Positions 8,388 through 16,707 of a DNA stretch of 64,000 bases are shown here, piece by piece (within the stretch, counting starts at the first letter, position 1; the number at the start of each line of letters is the position of its first letter). Origin of the DNA: CALOBA01 sp942491465 (lineage in GTDB: Bacteria; Pseudomonadota; Gammaproteobacteria; Chromatiales; Chromatiaceae). Under the pieces are notes generated by a model. It did not search any database, was not told the origin of the DNA, and saw nothing but the letters and a program-made list of their open reading frames with translations. Location of the stretch: assembly GCA_942491465.1 (NCBI GenBank), contig CALOBA010000036.1, positions 39,015 through 103,014 of the forward strand, read 5' to 3'. Position numbers and translations under genes: made by a program.

Positions 8388-9439
8388 GACTTGCTCCGGT
8401 GTCCGTAGACGCGGGGTTGAGTGTAATAGTCGATCATCGGGGCGCCGATGTTCAGCAGCAAGACGCTGAAGGCCACCGCGTCCGGGTAGCCGCCCCAGGA
8501 ACGGATGACAAAGACCAGCATACCGATGCTGGCGCCGTAGATGAGCTGGCCGTTCTTGGTTGTGCAGGCGCTGACCGGGTCGGTGGCGATGAAGAACGCC
8601 CCGAGCATGGCCGCGCCGCTGAAGAGATGGAACGCCGGGAACGGGTAGCCGGCGGGATCGATGATCCAGAACACCGCAGAGATGGTGCCGAGCCCGACCA
8701 GAAACGAGACCGGGATCTGCCAGCTGATGACCCGCCGCCAGATGAGATAGATGCCGCCGACCAGAAAACCGGCGCCAACCCACTCCCAGCCGCGACCGCC
8801 GACCCAGCCCCAGAGCGGGCTCTGGCGGATGGTCTCCATCAGCACACCCTGATCGAGACGGGTGCGCAGGTCATCCAGCGGCGTGGCCGCCGAGATGGCG
8901 TCCCAGTCGAGTCCCGGTGGCAGCGCGCTGGTGAAGATCAGTCGCGCCGAATCCATAAACGACAGCGCGGTGACGTCCTGGAAGGTCAGCAGATCCGGCG
9001 CCTGGGCCGGCAACCAGCTCGTCGTGGCCACCGGGTAGGAGATCAGCAAGAACACATAGCCGGCCATGGCCGGGTTGAACGGGTTGTAGCCCAGGCCGCC
9101 GTAGAGCTGCTTGACGATGATGATGGCAAAACTGATGCCGAGCAGCGTCAGCCACCAGGGCAGCGTCGGCGGCACCGTGAGCGCGAACAGCAGGGCCGTG
9201 ACCAGTGCGCTGTAGTCGCGGATGGCGGGCAGCGCGGGCCGGCCGCGCAGTTTCATGACCAGCGCCTCGGCAGCGATGGCGAAGACGGAGGCCAAGGCCA
9301 TGTTGATGAGCACGCCCCAGCCGAAGAACCAGACCATGGCAAGGGTGCCCGGGATCAGGGCCAGGCAGACCTGGAGCATGAACCAGTCGACCCGATTGAC
9401 GCGGGCGCTGTGCGGCGAGGAGAGGATGGCGGCTGGCAT
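8384..9439 (-). CDS. rnfD: Rnf electron transport complex subunit D
   Basis: A 351-residue polytopic subunit with a covalently bound FMN. It matches RnfD/NqrB: KQLYGGLGYNPFNPAMAGY, a long hydrophobic C-terminal half, and FFIATDPVSACTTKNGQLIYG. The usual flavin attachment motif SGATPL reads SAATPL here (AISAATPLDDLRTRL); the acceptor Thr is kept but Gly is Ala. A 194-bp gap with a hairpin repeat separates it from rnfC upstream. Confidence 0.96.
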   Translation of the reverse strand: MPAAILSSPHSARVNRVDWFMLQVCLALIPGTLAMVWFFGWGVLINMALASVFAIAAEALVMKLRGRPALPAIRDYSALVTALLFALTVPPTLPWWLTLLGISFAIIIVKQLYGGLGYNPFNPAMAGYVFLLISYPVATTSWLPAQAPDLLTFQDVTALSFMDSARLIFTSALPPGLDWDAISAATPLDDLRTRLDQGVLMETIRQSPLWGWVGGRGWEWVGAGFLVGGIYLIWRRVISWQIPVSFLVGLGTISAVFWIIDPAGYPFPAFHLFSGAAMLGAFFIATDPVSACTTKNGQLIYGASIGMLVFVIRSWGGYPDAVAFSVLLLNIGAPMIDYYTQPRVYGHRSKS

Positions 9440-9479
9440 GGGTTGACGGGGTTCGCTATCTCAGTCGTTAGGGGTGTCC

Positions 9480-9564
9480 GTGTCGTTGTCGTTGTCGCAA
9501 TCGTTGCCGTATCCGTTTTCGTGCGACTGATCGATCACGACTACGATTACAACAACGACAACGA
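9480..9564. repeat. GTCGTT-type intergenic hairpin repeat, copy A
   Basis: The left arm (about 9481-9503, TGTCGTTGTCGTTGTCGCAA then TCG) can fold on the right arm (9538-9564, whose reverse complement begins CTCGTTGTCGTTGTTGTAAT). The right arm read in reverse is nearly identical to 21228-21255. It occupies the gap between rnfC and rnfD. Confidence 0.7.
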
Positions 9565-9633
9565 GCGCCGCAACGAGCAGGCTCTTCGATTAGGTATCTC
9601 GGCTACAGCCAACGATAAGCAGCCGCAGGGCGA

Positions 9634-11511
9634 TCACTCGCCGCCGGCCTCCATCGCCGCCTTCTTCGCCGCCGCACGCTCGCGCGCGGCGCGGATCTTG
9701 GCCTTGCGCGCCTCATCGGCATCGCTTGCCGCGGTCTCCACCGGCGCTGGAGCGGCGACACCGCCCTCCGCCGCCTGCTTGGCCGCGGCGCGCTCACGGG
9801 CGGCGCGGATCTTGGCCTTGCGCGCCTCGTCGGCAGCGCTTGCCGCGGTCTCCACCGGCGCTGGAGCGGCGACACCGCCCGCCCCTGCCTGCTTGGCCGC
9901 GGCACGCTCGCGGGCGGCGCGGATCTTGGCCTTGCGCGCCTCGTCGGCAGACGTCGCCGTATCGGCCGCCGGCTTGTCGGCGGCGGGCTTGGCCTTGGCC
10001 TTCGGCGTGATCGCCTCCTTCTTCTTGCGCAGCTTCGCCTTGCGCTCGCGATCCAGGCGCTCCAGGCGGGCCTCGCGGGCGGCGTGGCGCTCCTTGGCGT
10101 GCTCGGAGGCGCGCTTTTCCTTCTCGCGCGCCCAGACCTCGGTCTTGGCGAAGCGGTAGTACTGCACCAGCGGGATGTGCGACGGACAGACGTGGGCGCA
10201 GCAGCCGCATTCGATGCAGTCGAACAGGTTGTAGTCCTGAACCTTGTCCAGATCCTTGGCGCGGGCGTGCCAGTACATCTGCTGGGGCAGCAGGCTGACC
10301 GGGCAGTGGGCGGCGCAGGTGCCGCAGCGGATGCAGGCCAGGGCCTGGCCGGGATCGGGGCTTTCGGCCTCGGTCAGCGCCAGCACACAGTTGAAGGACT
10401 TGGTGACCGGCACGGCGTCGGTGGGCAGACGCATGCCCATCATCGGGCCGCCAGCCAGTAGCTTGATGACCTTGTCGCCATAGCCGCCGGCGGCGGCCAC
10501 CAGGTCCGCGGCCGGGGTGCCGATGCGCGCGCTGAAGTTCTGCGGCTCGGCGATGGCGCGGCCGGTGACGGTGACCCAACGCTCGATCAGCGGGATGCCG
10601 CGCAGCACCGCATCGGCCACCGCGGTGGCGGTGCCGACGTTCTGGCACACCACCCCAACCTGGGCAGGGATGCCGTGGGTCGGGACCTCTTTGCCGGTGA
10701 GGATGCGGATCAGCTGCTTTTCGCCGCCACTGGGGTAAAGGGTCGGGATCTCCACCACCTCGATGCGGCCATCCCCTGCCGCGGCGACCGCAGCCCGCAG
10801 CGCGGCAATGGCCTCGGGCTTGTTGTCCTCGACGCCGATCAGGCACTCGGGGGCGCCGAGCATGTGCAGCATGATCCGGGCGCCGTCGATGACGTCGGCG
10901 GCGCGCTCGCGCATCAACAGATCATCGCAGGTGATGTAGGGCTCGCACTCGGCGCCGTTGAGGACCAGCACCGAGATCGGCTGATCCTTGCCGGGGTTGA
11001 GCTTGACGTTGGTCGGGAACGACGCGCCGCCCATGCCGACGATGCCGGACTGGCGGATGCGATCGCGCAGCGTCGCCGCATCGGCGGTATGGAAGTCGGT
11101 GATGGGCTCGGGCAGCTCGGCCCAACGGTCCTCGCCGTCGGTGGCGATGACGACGCAAGGCGAGTGCATGCCGGACGGGTGGGGCACGGCCCGCGGCTCG
11201 ATGGCCTTGACGGTGCCGGAACTGGTGGCGTGTATGGGCGCGCTGATGTAGCCCTGGGCCTCGGCGATGACCTGCCCACGCAGCACCTGATCCCCCACCG
11301 CGACCTTCGATCGGGCCGGGGCGCCGATGTGCTGCTGCAGCGGGATCACCAGCTCGGCCGGCAGTGGCGCGACCGTCGGCAGGCGGGCGTTCGACAGCTG
11401 CTTCTCATCGGGGACATGGATACCACCGTGGAACTGCCAGAGCTTGCGCTTCTTGCCGCCGAGCGGTTGGGCGGGCTTGGCCGCCGAATCGGGGTCGAAT
11501 CGGGTGTTCAT
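9634..11511 (-). CDS. rnfC: Rnf electron transport complex subunit C
   Basis: A 625-residue peripheral subunit that carries NADH and FMN sites and two 4Fe-4S clusters. The N-terminal part has KLWQFHGGIHVPDEKQLS, the glycine-rich SGIVGMGGASFPTNVKL and NGAECEPYITCDD. The two ferredoxin motifs are CIRCGTCAAHCP and CIECGCCAHVCP. The last 200 residues are a Lys/Arg/Ala-rich extension with three near-identical repeats built on DEARKAKIRAARERAAAK. Such extensions are known to vary widely in RnfC. It is followed by rnfD after a repeat-bearing gap, and preceded by rnfB after an 89-bp gap containing a strong hairpin. Confidence 0.97.
   Translation of the reverse strand: MNTRFDPDSAAKPAQPLGGKKRKLWQFHGGIHVPDEKQLSNARLPTVAPLPAELVIPLQQHIGAPARSKVAVGDQVLRGQVIAEAQGYISAPIHATSSGTVKAIEPRAVPHPSGMHSPCVVIATDGEDRWAELPEPITDFHTADAATLRDRIRQSGIVGMGGASFPTNVKLNPGKDQPISVLVLNGAECEPYITCDDLLMRERAADVIDGARIMLHMLGAPECLIGVEDNKPEAIAALRAAVAAAGDGRIEVVEIPTLYPSGGEKQLIRILTGKEVPTHGIPAQVGVVCQNVGTATAVADAVLRGIPLIERWVTVTGRAIAEPQNFSARIGTPAADLVAAAGGYGDKVIKLLAGGPMMGMRLPTDAVPVTKSFNCVLALTEAESPDPGQALACIRCGTCAAHCPVSLLPQQMYWHARAKDLDKVQDYNLFDCIECGCCAHVCPSHIPLVQYYRFAKTEVWAREKEKRASEHAKERHAAREARLERLDRERKAKLRKKKEAITPKAKAKPAADKPAADTATSADEARKAKIRAARERAAAKQAGAGGVAAPAPVETAASAADEARKAKIRAARERAAAKQAAEGGVAAPAPVETAASDADEARKAKIRAARERAAAKKAAMEAGGE
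9650..9960 (-). repeat. Three-copy tandem repeat in the rnfC C-terminal extension
   Basis: Three units of about 111 bp each encode DEARKAKIRAARERAAAK followed by a linker; the two complete linkers read GGVAAPAPVETAAS. The copies differ by only a few codons. The third, at the 3' end, is partial and closes the gene with KKAAMEAGGE. This is an in-frame protein repeat, not a CRISPR-type array. Confidence 0.85.
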
Positions 11512-11540
11512 TAGGCTTCAGCTCAAAAGCAGGTCAGCGG

Positions 11541-11567
11541 GGGACGCGCCGCGGTCCGCGGCGTCCC
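11541..11567. repeat. Strong GC hairpin between rnfB and rnfC
   Basis: GGGACGCGCCGCGG at 11541-11554 faces CCGCGGCGTCCC at 11556-11567, giving a near-perfect stem with a bulge. There is no T-run, so it is more likely a processing or mRNA-stability structure within the operon than a full terminator. Confidence 0.5.
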
Positions 11568-11600
11568 GGTTGTTCAATAACCGTTGGCGGTGAGGTCAGC

Positions 11601-12230
11601 TCAGGCCGCCTCGCGGTGATCCGGGGCCTGCTCGCCGGTCGCGCCGGCTTGGCCAACCGCGGTCAGCGCCAGCACCGGCTGGCCGAGGGCCTCGTCCGCG
11701 GCGGCAACGGCCGGATAGGGCCATTTCCAGGTCGCCAGCGTCTCCGGGATCGGGATCATCCCGATGCAATCCACCGGACAGCTGGGGACGCAGAGTTCGC
11801 AGCCGGTACACTCGCTGCCGATGATCGCATGCAGCTGCTTGGCGGCGCCGACGATGGCGTCCACCGGGCAGGATTGCAGGCACTTGGTGCAGCCGATACA
11901 GAGCTTCTCATCGATGCGCGCCTTGGCCTTGGGCTTGTCGACGACCTCACCCATCTCCGCCGGCTCGCGACCGAGCAGGTCGGCCAGCTCCAGCATGGTC
12001 GCCTGGCCACCGGGGGTGCAGAGATTGATGTCGGCCTCACCCTTGGCGACGGCCTCGGCATAGGGCCGGCAGCCCGGGTAACCACATTGGCCGCACTGGC
12101 TCTGGGGCAGCAGCGCCTCGGCCTGATCGGCGATGGGGTCGCCGTCGATATGAAAACGGATCGCCGAGTAGCCGAGCAGCAGCCCGAACAGCACGGCGAG
12201 GGTAGCGATGGCAAGGATGGCAATCAGCAT
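11601..12230 (-). CDS. rnfB: Rnf electron transport complex subunit B
   Basis: A 209-residue iron-sulfur subunit that accepts electrons from ferredoxin. One N-terminal membrane helix (MLIAILAIATLAVLFGLLLG) is followed by the 4Fe-4S domain CGQCGYPGCRPYAEA, then a double ferredoxin with CIGCTKCLQSCP and CTGCELCVPSCP. Length and motif order match RnfB/RsxB. It lies between rnfA and rnfC in the standard order. Confidence 0.97.
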   Translation of the reverse strand: MLIAILAIATLAVLFGLLLGYSAIRFHIDGDPIADQAEALLPQSQCGQCGYPGCRPYAEAVAKGEADINLCTPGGQATMLELADLLGREPAEMGEVVDKPKAKARIDEKLCIGCTKCLQSCPVDAIVGAAKQLHAIIGSECTGCELCVPSCPVDCIGMIPIPETLATWKWPYPAVAAADEALGQPVLALTAVGQAGATGEQAPDHREAA

Positions 12231-12299
12231 TCCAAGTAGCCTCGTTGACGACGTTCGTGCATCCGATCCCGGTTTAATGACTGGACCTGCATCACGCGC

Positions 12300-12881
12300 C
12301 TAGATCGCAACCAGGCCGGCAAAGCCCATGAAGGCGAGCGACATCAGCCCGGCGGTGACCAGTGCGACGGCCCCGCCCTGGAAGGGCTCGGGCACATCGG
12401 CCACGGCCACGCGCTCGCGCACGCCGGCGAACAGGACCAGCACCAGCGAGAAGCCGACCGCGGCGCCGAAGCCGTACAGCGTCGACTCCAGGAAGGTCCG
12501 CTGCTCCTGAAGATTGAGCAGGGCGACGCCGAGCACGGCGCAGTTGGTGGTGATCAACGGCAGAAAGATGCCCAGCACTTGATAGAGCACCGGGCTGGTC
12601 TTGTGCATGACCGTCTCGGTGAACTGGACGACCACGGCGATGACCAGGATGAAGGCGATGGTGCGCAGATACTCGATGCCCAGCGGCACCAGCATGTATT
12701 CATTGACCAGCCAGGAGGTGACCGACGACAGGGTCATGACGAAGGTGGTGGCAAAGCCCATGCCGATGGCGGTCTCCAACTTCTTCGAGACGCCCATGAA
12801 CGGGCACAGGCCAAGGAACTTGACCAGCACGAAGTTGTTGACCAGGACAGTGCTGACCAGGATGAGGGCGTACTCTGTCAT
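12300..12881 (-). CDS. rnfA: Rnf electron transport complex subunit A
   Basis: A 193-residue membrane subunit, the usual length for RnfA/RsxA. It begins MTEYALILVSTVLVNNFVLV and carries LGLCPFMGVSKKLETAIGMG and IFLPLITTNCAVLGVAL, the last with the conserved Cys pairing with that of RnfE. I take the ATG at 12881; the longer open frame to 13061 has no membrane-protein character. First gene of the leftward rnfABCDGE operon. Confidence 0.96.
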   Translation of the reverse strand: MTEYALILVSTVLVNNFVLVKFLGLCPFMGVSKKLETAIGMGFATTFVMTLSSVTSWLVNEYMLVPLGIEYLRTIAFILVIAVVVQFTETVMHKTSPVLYQVLGIFLPLITTNCAVLGVALLNLQEQRTFLESTLYGFGAAVGFSLVLVLFAGVRERVAVADVPEPFQGGAVALVTAGLMSLAFMGFAGLVAI

Positions 12882-13312
12882 CGAAATCCGAGCGGGATGC
12901 TGGTTGGAAGGCGGGGCGGTCGGGACGCCACCGGCGGATGCAGCCGGGCTGCTTGATGGACGGCGGCGCGGGCTGCGCCAGGCTTGCCGTTCGCCGCAGA
13001 CCGCCGCCCGACAGGTGCCGGTGCGCCGAAACCCTAATCGACACCGGCGAAGCGACACCATAGCGGCAACCGGCTAGCCGGCAACCCGGCTATATTAAGG
13101 CGATTTGTGCAGTGCAGCAAGCCGCAGGGCCGTGCGGGGTGAGACTCTAACAACTGCAACGGGCAGGCGCGTTGACCACAATCACGCCGAAAGCCATTAG
13201 CAGTCGGCAACACCGCGCGCCGAGCGGCAGCGATGCCCCGGTTTCGGTTACCATCCGGCGCTGAGGGCGCAACCCTGCCCCTCCCAAGTCATCGATCCTT
13301 CGACACAGCCGG
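12882..13312. other. Divergent intergenic region between rnfA and the MlaE-like permease gene
   Basis: 431 bp without a supported gene. It must hold the leftward rnf promoter and the rightward transporter promoter. A perfect 12-bp palindrome, CCGGCTAGCCGG, lies at 13070-13081, next to an AT-richer patch (CTATATTAAGGCG). These are candidates for a regulatory site, but no known operator is recognised. Confidence 0.45.
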
Positions 13313-14128
13313 ATGGCCTTCGACCGATCCATCATCGCCATTGCCGAATTACCCCGCCGTGGGGGCGCGGGCCTGCTCGGCTTGATCGAGGCCCTGGGGC
13401 TCGCCGCGCTCAGCCTATGGGAATGCCTGTGGCTGTATCTGCGCATCCCGCTCGGACGGGGGCGGCTGGACCTGAGCGCCTTGGCCGCCGCCCTGCGCCA
13501 GGCGGGCCTGTCGATGTTGCCGGCGATCACGCTGGTGGCGATCGCCATCGGCAGCATCCTTGGTCGACAGAGCGCGAGCCTGATTGCCGAGTTGAACCTT
13601 CCGGGGCTGATCCTGTTCCCGTTCAGCTACGGCGTGATCATGGAGCTGACGCCGATCCTGGTGGGCATCCTGGTGGCCGGTCGCGCCGGCGTCGGCCTGG
13701 CCGTGCGCCTGGCGACCTTGATCCGCAGCGGCGAGATCGACGGACTCTTGGTCTGCGGCATCAACCCGATCCAATACGCCACCGCGCCGGTCCTGCTGGC
13801 GATGCTGACGATGTCGTTCGCGTTTGTGGTCTGGGCGAGCCTGTTGACCTTCGTGACGACCTTCCTCTGGCTGTTCGTCCTGGCCGATGTATCACCGGCG
13901 ATGTTCGTCGATTCGCTGCGCCAAACGCTCGACCCCGGCGACCTGCTGGAGGCGATGCTCAAGCCGTTGGTGTTCGCGCTGGTCATCGCGCTGATCGCCA
14001 CCGTGAACGGCATCGGTGCCGGTCGCGATGCCGAGGGCGTGGCCGGCGCCGCCACGCGCACCATGATCGGGGCGATCACGACCATCGTGCTGCTCGACCT
14101 GGTTTTCGTGCTGCTGACGAGTGGCTGA
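13313..14128 (+). CDS. MlaE-type ABC permease
   Basis: 271 residues with about five to six membrane helices, matching the MlaE/permease family of MCE lipid transporters: RIPLGRGRLDLSALAAALRQ, ELTPILVGILVAGRAGVGLA, and ATLIRSGEIDGLLVCGINPI. These systems move phospholipid between inner and outer membranes. It starts a four-gene run with an ATPase, an MCE-domain protein and a lipoprotein, separated by overlaps of a few bases, so the four are probably co-transcribed. Confidence 0.88.
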   Translation: MAFDRSIIAIAELPRRGGAGLLGLIEALGLAALSLWECLWLYLRIPLGRGRLDLSALAAALRQAGLSMLPAITLVAIAIGSILGRQSASLIAELNLPGLILFPFSYGVIMELTPILVGILVAGRAGVGLAVRLATLIRSGEIDGLLVCGINPIQYATAPVLLAMLTMSFAFVVWASLLTFVTTFLWLFVLADVSPAMFVDSLRQTLDPGDLLEAMLKPLVFALVIALIATVNGIGAGRDAEGVAGAATRTMIGAITTIVLLDLVFVLLTSG

Positions 14129-14138
14129 GCATGCCGCG

Positions 14139-14882
14139 ATGAGCCCGGGCACGGCGGTGATCGAGCTGGACCGGGTCTACCAGCACGTCGGCGATCATTG
14201 CGCCCTGCAGGGTGTCTCGTTGCGCATCGACGCCAACGAGACCGTGCTGCTGCTCGGGCCCAACGGCGCCGGCAAGACGCTGCTGGTGCGCCTGCTGCTC
14301 GGACTTGATCGCCCCTCCGCCGGCCACATCCGGCTCTTCGGCGAGCCCTTGGAGGGGCTTGATGGGCGCGGCAGGCGTCGGTTGCGACAACGCCTTGGTG
14401 CCGTCCTGCAGCGCGGCTCCTTGATCGACGAGCTGAGCGTGGTGGAGAATCTGGCGCTGCCGCTGCTCGACGGTCCCATGAGTCGGGCCGGAATCGCCCG
14501 CGCGGTGCGGCTGGCGGTGACGCTGTTCCGGCTCGACGGGCTGGAGAACAAGTGCCCGCGGATGCTCTCCATCGGCCAGCGCCGGCTGGTGGAGCTGGCG
14601 CGGGCGATGATCCGCAGGCCGCGGCTGCTGATCTGGGACGGCCTGGGCGATGGTCTGGATCGCGCCACCGCCCGCGAGCTGGTGCAACTGCTGCGCGAGC
14701 CCGATGCCGACGAGCTGACGCTGCTCGCCACGGATCACGGCAGCTACGATGTGGTCGCCGACGACATCCGGGTGCTGGTGATCGACCGCGGTCGGCTGCT
14801 GTTCGACGGCCGCCCCGACGCGCTTGCGCGCAGCACCGCCACCGACCCGACCCTGGCCGCGCTCGTGCAGGGACACCCATGA
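14139..14882 (+). CDS. MlaF-like ABC ATPase with altered Walker B
   Basis: About 247 residues. Walker A is intact (LLLGPNGAGKT) and the Q-loop follows. The signature reads LSIGQRR instead of LSGGQ. Walker B reads LLIWDGLGDGLD, so the catalytic Glu that should follow the Asp is a Gly. The switch-region His is present in ATDHGSYD. It can probably bind ATP, but hydrolysis should be weak unless another residue substitutes. It follows the permease. I prefer the ATG at 14139; a GTG at 14121 would overlap the permease by eight bases. Confidence 0.85.
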   Translation: MSPGTAVIELDRVYQHVGDHCALQGVSLRIDANETVLLLGPNGAGKTLLVRLLLGLDRPSAGHIRLFGEPLEGLDGRGRRRLRQRLGAVLQRGSLIDELSVVENLALPLLDGPMSRAGIARAVRLAVTLFRLDGLENKCPRMLSIGQRRLVELARAMIRRPRLLIWDGLGDGLDRATARELVQLLREPDADELTLLATDHGSYDVVADDIRVLVIDRGRLLFDGRPDALARSTATDPTLAALVQGHP

Positions 14883-16027
14883 GCCGGCTGGAGCGCATCT
14901 ATTCTCCGCCCGAGATCGGCGCCCCGGGGCGCCGCCGCGCGCTGGCGCGCCGCCGCGACCTGGTGCTCGCAGGCCTGTTCGTGCTGGCCATGCTGCTGGT
15001 GGGGATCGGCGCCATGGCGCTGCTCTCGCCGACGCTGCTCGGCGGCTCGTACCGTCTCTACAGCTATGTCGACAACGCGAGCGGGCTGCGCCGCGGCATC
15101 CAAGTCATGCAGGACGGCTACGTCATCGGCACCCTGGTCGCCGTGGAGCCGGTCATGCCCGGACAGGACGACCACGCCCGATACTGTCCGGACGAGAGCT
15201 GGTCCGAGCGGGCCGAGCCGAAACCCTGCTTCCGCATGACCTTGCTCATCCGCGAGCGCTGGCCGATCCCCGCGGGCAGCACGGCCCGCATCGCCGGCGC
15301 CGGCCTGCTCGAGGGCGACGCGATCATGATCGACGCCGGCGACGAGCCCGAGGGACTCGCCGACGGCGCCGTGATCGTCGCCTGCGGTCGCGAGCCCACA
15401 TTGCCGGCCCAGCTTGCGGCGCTGACGGATACGCTGCAGCTGGTGGTCGACGAGACCCTGACCCCGGCCCTGGCCAGCATCGAGACCCAGATCGACACCA
15501 TCGGCCGGCTGCTCGGCACCGATGCCGAGGCCGACGATACCGGCGCCGCGGCCAACAAGCAGCGTATCGCAGGCGTCTTCAGCGACGTCGAGCAGATCAT
15601 CGCGGGCCTGGATCAGGCCCTCGACGCCGACCGTCTCGACGAGATCCTCGACCGCACCAACCGGGTCATGGCCAACCTGGAGCAGGTCTCCGGCAGCCAG
15701 GACACGCAGAGCAAGTCCATCGACGAGACCCTGGCCAGCTTCGATGCCCTGGCCAACGAGCTGCGGGCGCTGGTCGCGACCAACGAGCCGGCCATTCAGG
15801 GCTCCCTCGACGATACCCAGTATCTGCTCCAGGAGCTGGCCGCCGCACTGACGCCGATCCTGGCCAACATCGAGAGCGCGTCCCGCGACCTCTCCGCCCT
15901 GAGTCGGGAGCTGCGTGCCGACCCGTCGACCGTGCTGCGCGGGCGCGAGCAGCGCGCATCGCCGTTCGCGCCCGCGCCCACGCCCACGCCCAAACAGCAG
16001 GAGCGATCCCCATGGCTCGAGCCTTGA
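14879..16027 (+). CDS. MCE/MlaD-domain lipid transport protein
   Basis: 382 residues. One N-terminal membrane anchor (LVLAGLFVLAMLLVGIGAMALL) is followed by an MCE domain (SYVDNASGLRRGIQVMQDGYVIGTLVAV, STARIAGAGLLEGDAIMID) and a long alpha-helical tail with coiled-coil character (about residues 190-355). The tail ends in a Pro/Thr-rich segment. This is the periplasmic substrate-contacting subunit of the transporter. Its ATG overlaps the stop of the ATPase gene by four bases. Confidence 0.88.
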   Translation: MSRLERIYSPPEIGAPGRRRALARRRDLVLAGLFVLAMLLVGIGAMALLSPTLLGGSYRLYSYVDNASGLRRGIQVMQDGYVIGTLVAVEPVMPGQDDHARYCPDESWSERAEPKPCFRMTLLIRERWPIPAGSTARIAGAGLLEGDAIMIDAGDEPEGLADGAVIVACGREPTLPAQLAALTDTLQLVVDETLTPALASIETQIDTIGRLLGTDAEADDTGAAANKQRIAGVFSDVEQIIAGLDQALDADRLDEILDRTNRVMANLEQVSGSQDTQSKSIDETLASFDALANELRALVATNEPAIQGSLDDTQYLLQELAAALTPILANIESASRDLSALSRELRADPSTVLRGREQRASPFAPAPTPTPKQQERSPWLEP

Positions 16028-16698
16028 TGCACAGGCCGCGGCGGACCCGATGGCGCGCGCCCGGTCGCAGTACCCTGGCCGTGGCGCTCGTCGCCGCCAC
16101 GCTCAGCGCCTGCGGTCCCGCCGCGCCGCCGATCCGCGACGTCTTCTTCACCCTCGAGCCCGCGCTGACCACGCCCGCCAGTCCCCGCCCCGTCGATGCA
16201 ACCCTGCAGGTGGGCCAGCTTGCCGCCCGCGGCTTCCTCGGCGGCACCCGGGTCGTCTACCGCACCGCGGCGCAGCCGCTGCTCGCCCAGCGCCACGACG
16301 ACCTGCTCTGGGAGGCGCCCCCGGCCCGCGCCCTCTCCGGGAGCCTGGCCGATGGGCTGCGTGCATCCGGGCTGTTCGCCTACGTCGTCACCATCGCCGA
16401 GCGCGCCCGCGCCGACTGGCTGCTGCAGGGCGAGCTGACCCGGTTCGAGCATCGTCCCACCGACCGCCCACCCCGGGTGGCGGCGGCATTCAATCTGACC
16501 CTGGTCGGCAACAGCGACCGCAAGACCCGCTTCGCCAAGACCTACAGCGGCGAGGAGCCGATCACCGGCACCACCCCGGAGGCCATGGCCCTGGCCTTCA
16601 ATCGACTCACCGCTCGGCTGATCGACGACGTGATCCGCGACCTTTCGGCACTGGCACCACAGCTGACGGTGCCGGCCCGCCCTGCGCGGACCCCCTGA
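16012..16698 (+). CDS. ABC-type transport auxiliary lipoprotein (PqiC/YmbA-like)
   Basis: About 228 residues. A lipoprotein signal ends in the lipobox LSAC, so the protein should be anchored in a membrane as a lipoprotein. The mature part (DVFFTLEP, FLGGTRVVYRTAAQPLLAQRHDDLLWEAP, LLQGELTRFEH) fits the ABC-type transport auxiliary family that includes PqiC. A good ribosome site (AGGAG, 7 nt before) supports ATG 16012, which overlaps the MCE gene by 16 bases. It probably provides the outer-membrane contact for the MCE protein. Confidence 0.82.
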   Translation: MARALMHRPRRTRWRAPGRSTLAVALVAATLSACGPAAPPIRDVFFTLEPALTTPASPRPVDATLQVGQLAARGFLGGTRVVYRTAAQPLLAQRHDDLLWEAPPARALSGSLADGLRASGLFAYVVTIAERARADWLLQGELTRFEHRPTDRPPRVAAAFNLTLVGNSDRKTRFAKTYSGEEPITGTTPEAMALAFNRLTARLIDDVIRDLSALAPQLTVPARPARTP

Positions 16699-16707
16699 CC
16701 GCAGGGG

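Noticed and set aside
8399..10159. A 586-codon plus-strand frame antisense to rnfD and rnfC
   Set aside because: Composition is Arg/Gly/Ala/Asp-rich with no motif, and it is fully antisense to well-supported genes.
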